NCBI RefSeq assembly: GCF_016808095.1
Contig: NC_068980.1
Location: 13,333,388 to 13,397,387, forward strand
From: Vigna angularis
Lineage: Eukaryota; Streptophyta; Magnoliopsida; Fabales; Fabaceae
Direction of reading: 5' to 3'
DNA: 64,000 bases
Shown: in pieces, positions 56,914 through 64,000 of the stretch
Numbering within the stretch: position 1 is the stretch's first letter
Layout: the number at the start of each line of letters is the position of its first letter
Made by a program: the position numbers and the translations under genes
Notes under the pieces: generated by a model
Seen by the model: only the letters and a program-made list of their open reading frames with translations
Told to the model about the DNA's origin: nothing
Database searches by the model: none

Positions 56914-58069
56914 GGGCTTGATTGGGCTTGGACTTTGAGTATTCAGTTGACAAAATCTTTTATCTTATATCTTCCAAATAACTAAAAGATTTAGATAATT
57001 ATAACATTATTTGGAAGATATTTTCTGTTGATATTCCCAAATTAAATTAATTCAACAACTGAATTTTATCTTTTAGCTTTTCTGACTTTCCAAATTTGCA
57101 CAAATACCCTGAAATTTCCTCTATTTGCACTTTAGCCCCTTCAGAATTCTCCAAAATTGCACCAAAACCCCTGTTTGACCAACTTTTACCAGCTTTGACT
57201 AAGGAAGGACGCGACTAATGAGAACTTGCCACGTGGCAACCCTCTTTCTCACCCAATTAGGATTTCAAATAAAATCTTATTTTGGCCTTAATTTGCAATT
57301 TGGACCAATAAAGTTTCAATTTCAGCTGCACAAATAAATATTAGAACATCCAAGAATAATTTATGCAACTAAAAATCACTTTTTAAGTCTCTTTTTATTC
57401 CCAAACCCAAAAATTCCAATCATCACAAATCTTCTTTAAATCAATCATTCAAGCACATGAATTTCATCAAAAATTTAATTTTAAAGCATAAATGTGGGCA
57501 TAAATATGCACTCATCACTGATCTATCAGGATTTCCATCCCATGCTCGAACGCACTGCCGCACCGCGCCACTGCCACACCGCGCATCGCCACACCCCCGA
57601 AACAGGAAAATGAAACTTGGAGAGTTGGAGGTGGGTACGTAAACGAATATGAGGAGAGAAAGAAGAGACGGGAGATGAGAAGAACGGATGTGGTGGAGTT
57701 GGGGGGTTGGGAATCTGAAAAGAGAGAGAAAGAGAGTTGGGAGGTGGGATCGAGTGAAAAGTGAAAAAGGGTAGAAAGATAGGGTTTGAGTTTAAAGTAA
57801 ATAAATAGGATTTAAAGTAAAAAGGGTTATTTTTGTAATTAAATTTTTTTTACAAAATGTTGGAGAGGTAGAGGGAGAAATGGTGGTGGTGGAAGGAGCA
57901 ACAATTCTAAATAAGGTAAACAACTCAAGCGATTAGACTATAAAGACTGTATATATTCATTTTTTTAAGGTTTAAAGACCAAATTGTATCAAAGTTAAGA
58001 ATACGATGGATTCTAATTTTACATCAAAGTTTATAGAAAAAAAAACATATTTAACTTTATTAAGAATTA

Positions 58070-59378
58070 GGCTAAAATACTCTTTTTATCCTAATTTTTG
58101 TTGAAATTATTCATTATGATTTATTTTTCTTTGTTTCAATTAAGTTTCAATTTTTTTTTAAGATTCAGTTAGATAATTTCCTCTAAATTTATATAAACAA
58201 CATTAAAAACACGTCACATGACCATTCATAGTATTTTATTTTACTTTTTGTTTTCTTATGTTTTTTTTTCACATGTGAAATATCTGCCATGCCATATGAC
58301 ACTGTTAATTTATCACATGTTATATTCAATTAAGGATTTATATTTATTTTTTTATTCAATTCAATTGTTTTTAAAATAAAATATTGATATCTCTCCTAAA
58401 TTGGATCAATTTTGTTTTGTCAAAATGTTATTCTGATATAATATTTTTGACTTGGTCATAAAATTGAACTACTATTTATTTATTTTAAAAGTTTTTTCTA
58501 ATTTTTATTATTTTACATTGGATTTTTTTTTCATTCTGTTATATCTTGTACATTAATTATATGTAATTTATTTATTTTAGAAGTTTTTTCTAATTTTCTA
58601 TTGTTTTACATTAGATTTTTTTTTCCATTATGTTATATCTTGTACATTATATGTAATTATATTTAACAATGATGTTATTATATATTTATTAAATTTATTT
58701 CTATTTAATGTTTCTTTAATAAATATATAATATTATTTGTATATATTAATAAATATAAAATATTTTTCGTTATTTTAGTCTTAGTTATATAAACTACAAA
58801 TTTCACTAATATTTGTATTACCTTTTAATAATATTTGTATTATTTTTTTAATCTTCTATTATTTTATAGTAAAAGTGTTTTATTCAATGTTACGTAGTGA
58901 AATTATTTTTATCAATTTTATAAATTGAATAATATTTATAATAATAGAAAAAACTTTTGTAATTTATTTATTTTTATTGGTAATATAAGAGAGACAAAAC
59001 TGCTCCATTAAAAAAATTTAATTGAATGAAAAGATAAATATAGAAACTAAATTGAATATAAAACGATATTTAGTGTTGACACTAACATGTAACATTGTCA
59101 GTACTAACACATAACATTGTCGTTATCATGTGATACTGACAATATCACGATAATTATTCAACACGGATAAAAAAACTTTAAAAAAAATTAAGAAATAAAA
59201 AATAAAACACAAAAACTACAACTTTAAATGTAATATGTTTTTAACTCATCGATACAAATAGAAAGAACTTACTTGAATCATTTTAATGAAAATTAAGACT
59301 TAATTGAAAAAAAATGATAATAAAGTGATCACATTAAATAATTTCAACAAAAAATGAGAAAAAAAAAGTATTTTAGCC
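58070..59378. mobile_element. Non-autonomous MULE with perfect 9-bp TSD
   Basis: The ends are GGCTAAAATACT and its inverse AGTATTTTAGCC. Inverted similarity extends about 90 bp (TTTTTGTTGAAATTATTxA... and TTTCAATTAAGT). The flanks TAAGAATTA (58061-58069) and TAAGAATTA (59379-59387) are identical, the 9-bp TSD typical of Mutator-like elements. The interior is AT-rich with no transposase. Confidence 0.88.
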
Positions 59379-59387
59379 TAAGAATTA

Positions 59388-60791
59388 CATACAATATATA
59401 TTACTTACAAGTATAACACATCAACTCATCCAAACATTTTGTTTTAATGAATAATCAACTTTATATGAAATATTATAAGCTATAATTACACCTTTTTAAA
59501 TTTAGTTAAAATATGATTTAAAGATAAAATAATTCTTTGTTGAACAAGTCAACTCGTTCAGAAGATAAACTCAAATAAAATAAGTTTAATTTCACATTCC
59601 TTAGTATTTGAACTATCTTTGGTTATTTTGAGTCACTCAAGTATTATAGCAACACTTAAGTGATACACACATCTATCACTCGTGAAAATAAATAAATAAA
59701 AACTTACTAAAACCAAACCAACTTCATTGCTTAAACAATTAGTTGTCACTTGAGAGATAAATTTTCGGAAAATGAAGGATTGGTATTACCTCTTTTACTC
59801 TTCGACTTCTAATTTGAAAAAAAAGAAGTTATTGTTTAAGTATTTATATAATCACAAGAGATATTTCTTTGAATCCAGCTCGAAACTACCACTTAAATGT
59901 TGTTTAAGTGATAACTTAAATGCTTAAACAACAACTTAATGCTTAAATTACAACTTAACTTAATTATCAAATAAGATAGCAAAAGCAACTCAATATGCTA
60001 AAACTTCAAAATGCTCATCAAACTAAAATATACTCAAATCAACTATTCTAACAAGACTACAACACCTATTTGAACTTAATGAAACCACAATTTACTCACT
60101 TCTAGTACCTCATTTTGATTATTCTAACCATTATAAATGTTCAAAAGTTCATATTAATCAAATTTCAATTTATAATTCACCAATCAAACACAAATCAATA
60201 AATTAATTGTTTAATATTACTTTTATTTTATAGTTATTTATAAACTGGATGAAAATTAAAGATGGAGTAAAAATGATAAAGTTGAGAATCACTGAGGACG
60301 AGAGGCAATCCTACTGCAAAATCGCGGTGCCAGTGGGGTTTTCAACAATGCGAGTCTTCAGCAGAACAGCGAGGGGCTTCAGCGGCATGATGTGGAGGAT
60401 GGAGTTTTGAACCAGAAATGAGGTGCAGAGGCTGGGCTACAGTATAAATGAGGAGCAAAGGAGGATGTGGACCGATGAAGCAGCGTGGAGACGGTGCTCG
60501 ACCAGAACAAAGTGTGGCGGGGGAGATTTGCACAAAAATAAGAAAAGAAAATGCGAAAAGATTAGGACAACAACCGTGAGGATTCAACTTTTTTTTTTAA
60601 AACGAAGAAACGATACTACGTCGATTTTTACAATTAACCAAAATAGTAAGTGAGAAGAAAATCACTAAATATTTAAATAATCAAATGAGATATTACGTGG
60701 GTTGATAAAATAACTGATGTAGAATATAATAAAAATTAACTTTCTTCGTTTTTACCTAACATTAATTAAATCAGTTTTGTTTAATAAATGG
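59388..60791. other. AT-rich DNA with a small GC-richer island
   Basis: 59388-60230 is AT-rich with nothing recognised. 60290-60560 is GC-richer and has an 81-codon minus-strand frame and a 76-codon plus-strand frame, neither resembling a protein I know. Confidence 0.4.
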
Positions 60792-63287
60792 TGTAACATC
60801 CCAAAAATACAATCTAAAACCATATAATAGAATGATCACATATAATAATATTACAGCTGAGTTCTTACAAAAAAAAAAAAAATAAGTCGTACGGTTAAGG
60901 CCAAACGACCTTACAAAATAGCAGGGAGTTAAAATTTTACAAATGGCTACAAATATAGGACGAATGACTTATAACTCTTCCTATGCTGAACGGTCAAATC
61001 AAAAGATAAAGTAAACGTATGACCGAACGCTCCTACAAAAGAGTAGGCCAACAACTGACCGAGCGTCATAAGGTTCGACCTTCACGTCCGTCTCTTCCAA
61101 TGCTTCATCCAACAACTCTTCTCCTTCTGCTCCCACCCACAGGGTGATCATCGCAATGACAAGGACGAACGAACGAGAATACATGACAAGACAGGAAATA
61201 GGGTAAGCTTATGTAATTTAATTCATGTATAAACATATATTTCACACAATCAATCAAACAAGATAATTCATCATTCGTTCATGCAAAGCCTAATACTAGA
61301 CTAACTGTCCGGACTGTATGAAATCTGTGTAGCTACGACGTTCGTGCACCCGGGTGATGTAGTAACTGGGATACCCTTAACAGCTGCCACCCGAGGTTAG
61401 TCCTATCTGTCCAAATTAACCATAAGGACTAGGACCTCCTGCCGTTCCCACACATGACTTACCCTCCTCTACATGAGGACGAGTAATCACGGAACATCAG
61501 GATGAACCGCCAGCTTAGCATGCCCACATTCATACTTTACCAATTCCAATATACATCCATGAGTCATTCCTCCCCAAAACGCTCGTCCATAATCCAAAAC
61601 ATTTCATCCATATCATATACTCTTCATCTTTCATTATCAATCATCTCAATTTCACCTTCATACAAAGATTATTAAGGACACCAAATACCGAACGTTCAAT
61701 CCTAACTCAGAACGAGAACGAACACTTGGAGCGAGACAAAGAGGTCTCTAGTTCCAAAACAGATTAAGACCGAGAGGGTTACTATCGGGTTGAGAAAGAA
61801 ACCGAGTACAATCATATATCACAAGAACGACTAGAACGAACGTTACTTACAAAGTGAGCCAATTAAATGAGCTGACTCTTGAGAGCTCAAACCGAACACC
61901 GCAAAGACCATGCCAAGTGCTAAGACTCTAGGCCGAAACCAATGAATACAGACACTTCAAAGAATAATACTTAGAATAATTCACATGATGAAACCGTACG
62001 CTTATAAATACTTAGCTTATTTGAATTTACATCAAGAAATCCGAATGCCAGTCAATGACCGAGCACGGTAGAGAGAGAAATCTGTTGAAGTTGGACGAAC
62101 GCTATTTTCATCAAGATAGATTATAAAAAAGAAAAGAGAATGAGCACTTGGTGTAAGACCGAACACTACTCAGTACGAGCACTTGGTGTAAGACCGAGCA
62201 CTACTTAGTACGAGCGCTTGGTGTAAGACCGAGCACTACTAAACTTATAGTAGAAGGCTTGATAAATATAATAAGATACCATTTGGAGTAGTGTTTAAGA
62301 ACAAACAAAAATATACAAATACATATATATATACTTAAGTTTATAACCGAATACCAAGACACAACTATGCTTGGCCGAACGCTCATGCACAATATTTCGA
62401 AACGAAGACGCTCGTCCTCAACTAGGATTCTTCCCAAATGAAAGAATCCGATTACAACCAAGGTCACTAGAAAAACCAAACGGTCAAGGACCATTCAGTG
62501 ACGAACGTACACTTTCATAGGGGAAATTTCATACTAGAATTATTTATATTCAACTCATTTCTCAACATATATCTTCATAATTTCATACATTCCTATCATA
62601 GTTAATTTCCATACTTCATACAATCCAAACATAGCAACCATCATATATCATATTAATTCAGTCAATTCAACGAACGTTCATGCAATACAAGTAACATACA
62701 AATTAAATTAATAAGCTTCCCTTACCTCTAGCGTGACCGAACGTTCACTCAGACAGAGTACCGCTTCACCACTACCAGTTCTTCTACCCTCAACGCTCGA
62801 CAATTTTCCAACTAAACCAAGTAAAACCAAAACACTCTCAGAACCACTCATTTGGAGAATGGTGATCAACACATGAAACCAGAACTGGGTTTGCATGTCT
62901 AGGAAAATGAACGACAGGGTGAAGAGAAGGACTTACCAACTCAGCTTCACAAACCAAACGGTTTATCTGGAAGCTCTTGACGCCGGAAGTGCTTCTACGG
63001 TGTCTGAACAGAGATCGGAGAAGAAACAATGAAGATTTCTTAGAGAGAAGATGAAGGAGATTTAGAGAGAAGGAGGAGAAAATGAGATTTTCAGAATCTG
63101 GGGAAGAAGGGTGCATGCAGAGAGTGTGACGTGAATTTCTGAAAATCAAGTTTTCCTTCCAACGTCCAAAACGAGCGTCCGCTCATCTGCCAACACTTGC
63201 CGTCCTCCATCTGAGTGTCGAGCCCTCCTCTTGACACGTGAACTCCACTAAAACGAATCCTGAGTGCGTTTTAAATGGGCTCTGACA
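60792..63287 (-). mobile_element. Solo Tekay-like LTR, AATGG/AATGT TSD
   Basis: It begins TGTAACATCCCAAAAATAC and ends GGGCTCTGACA. Flanks AATGG (60787-60791) and AATGT (63288-63292) match at 4 of 5 bases. It shares the CCCACAGGGTGATCATCGC block (about 61137) with 4554-6732. It is rich in GAACG/CGTTC motifs and holds a 35-bp tandem repeat at 62142. Confidence 0.82.
62142..62241. repeat. 35-bp tandem repeat in the solo LTR
   Basis: GAGCxCTTGGTGTAAGACCG... units start at 62142, 62177 and 62212, with about 2.8 copies in all and only a few differences. Confidence 0.92.
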
Positions 63288-63439
63288 AATGTGATTTCTA
63301 TATGTTAAAATATGGATGTAAACTATATTTTTTATATCAATTTTGTTTTAACAGATTTAAAATTTCATTGTTATTTCTGTATTTTATTTTAGAAATCTTC
63401 TGATTTCATCTCCTTAAACTTCTGTATCACATTCCCAAT

Positions 63440-64000
63440 TACAATTGAACCATATACATATAAACGTACCTAAAGCAAATTTTTATGTTGAGTTGTTTTC
63501 ACATATACTTTAAATTTCATTGTGCATTTTATAAAATCTTGTTGCTTTAATAGGAAATCATCAATAAACTTATTCCAAATTCTAAGGGCTTGTTTAAGGT
63601 CATACAAAGCTTTCTTTAGTCTACACACTTGATCTTTTTTCCTTTTATTACAAAACCTGGTGGCTGCAAAAACGTATAATTTTTCTTTTAAAGGATCAAT
63701 TGAGGAAAGCTTATTTAATATTAAAATGACAAATTCTAGCTTCTGGAACTGGCCACTGCAATTATCAGCTTAGTTGAGTCCATCCTTACAATTGGAGCAT
63801 ATATATGTGAAATCAATCCCCAACTTTATAAGAAATCCCTCTACTACAAGCTTAACCTTGTGCTTAGCAATATAGCCATCTGGTTTGAACTTGACCTTAA
63901 ACATCCATTTCACATCAATCAGTAGGATATTTATCATATGGTAGATCCACCAACTCTCATATTCTATTTTTCTTAATTGCTTCAAGCTCCTCAATAATTG
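63440..64000 (-). pseudogene. Copia RT fragment running off the window
   Basis: Minus-strand motifs of copia RT in order: LKQLRKIEYESWW (start of RT, near 63970), WMFKVKFKPDGYIAKHKVKL and GFLIKLGIDF (63905-63810), a stop near 63772, then VCRLKKALYDLKQALRIWNK (near 63625-63570), equivalent to the family's 'YGLKQA' motif. Several stops and frame changes. The sequence continues beyond 64000. Confidence 0.82.

Larger units (their letters stand above)
48419..57517 (-). mobile_element. Athila-like Ty3 retrotransposon, CTGAT TSD
   Basis: Outer ends are TGATAGGCTGTCG (48419) and CACTCATCA (57517, plus strand). Both flanks are CTGAT (48414-48418 and 57518-57522). On the minus strand the order is 5' LTR (57517-53289, containing a nested solo LTR), primer site, gag, protease, start of RT, then a jump to the end of RNase H, and a shortened 3' LTR (48893-48419). 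Integrase and most of RT/RNase H are missing. The LTR stretches 48419-48893 and 53289-53754 are very similar (roughly a dozen differences by eye), so the insertion is fairly young. Confidence 0.92.
53289..57517 (-). repeat. 5' LTR of the Athila-like element (about 1.54 kb plus insertion)
   Basis: TGATAGGC to CTCATCA on the plus strand, interrupted by the solo LTR at 53935-56614 and its TSD. A TATATAAAG site (minus strand) is at 56905-56913. Confidence 0.88.
47556..57903. mobile_element. TIR element with captured sequence, host of the Athila insertion
   Basis: TGTTGCTCCTTCCACCACCA at 47556 is repeated inverted at 57903, with inverted similarity continuing for about 40 bp (TTGCTCCCTCCACC against TTTCTCCCTCTACC). 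Removing the Athila insertion leaves about 1.25 kb. No TSD could be fixed, because the left end abuts the hAT-like MITE. Long TIRs and captured coding-like DNA would fit a MULE. Confidence 0.5.

Noticed and set aside
60342..60653. GC-richer island with frames on both strands
   Set aside because: No recognisable protein, no splice or promoter context. Kept only as a note on intergenic DNA.
1..64000. tRNA, rRNA or snoRNA genes
   Set aside because: I looked for tRNA-like A/B boxes and rRNA-like blocks and saw none that I could support. Only tRNA-complementary primer sites of retrotransposons are present.

Overview
This window looks like plant nuclear DNA, specifically transposon-rich, probably pericentromeric or otherwise heterochromatic DNA of a eudicot. 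A legume is my best guess, inferred from the style of the repeats (GACGTCGG-type CACTA elements, very long Ty3 LTRs starting TGTAA and ending in a TCACA- or TTACA-like end). I see one gene that reads as intact: a two-exon nuclear gene for a plastid m-type thioredoxin on the minus strand at 40133-42483. I recognise no rRNA or tRNA gene and no CRISPR array. Nearly everything else is mobile DNA, much of it nested, and many boundaries could be fixed from target-site duplications (TSDs) read directly.

Left part (1-16.6 kb). AT-rich DNA is followed by a CACTA-type element with CGT TSDs (2181-3383) that contains a 130-nt-arm foldback. Next comes a Mutator-like element with long terminal inverted repeats (3578-6959), split by a solo Ty3 LTR with TCTTC TSDs (4554-6732). 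A CACTA-like element (6980-12957) is split by a decayed, 3'-truncated Tekay/Del-like Ty3 retrotransposon (LTR 7063-9725; gag-pro-start of RT to about 11.8 kb). After a stretch of CACTA-like subterminal repeats lies another minus-strand LTR (13452 to about 16080).

Middle (16.6-38.4 kb). A Tat-lineage Ty3 retrotransposon (16729-27045) carries gag-pro-pol on the plus strand and, in its 3' region, a long minus-strand (antisense) gene with its own TATA box. That antisense gene is split by a solo LTR with GATAC TSDs (23542-24796). The element's RT contains a 206-bp tandem duplication, and the whole element is flanked by a direct repeat of about 130 bp in place of a 5-bp TSD. A Ty1/copia element with two 203-bp LTRs follows (28514-33638, minus). 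Then come two LTR fragments head to head, a 1.19-kb deleted copia with CACTT TSDs (36689-37877), and a Tat-like solo LTR.

Right part (38.4-64 kb). After the thioredoxin gene, whose 1.8-kb intron holds an antisense copia fragment, comes a GACGTCGG CACTA-like region with a solo LTR inside it (44712-46020). A hAT-like MITE (46890-47553) abuts a TIR element with captured coding sequence (47556-57903). That TIR element contains an Athila-like Ty3 element with CTGAT TSDs (48419-57517), whose 5' LTR in turn contains a solo LTR with TAGAA TSDs (53935-56614). Finally there is a non-autonomous MULE with a perfect 9-bp TSD (58070-59378), another solo LTR (60792-63287) and a copia RT fragment that runs off the window.

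The genes do not form a pathway. The two recurring themes are (1) the antisense gene inside the Tat element, and (2) short palindromic or tandem 'cassettes' at equivalent places inside the LTRs of unrelated retrotransposon families, which differ from copy to copy.
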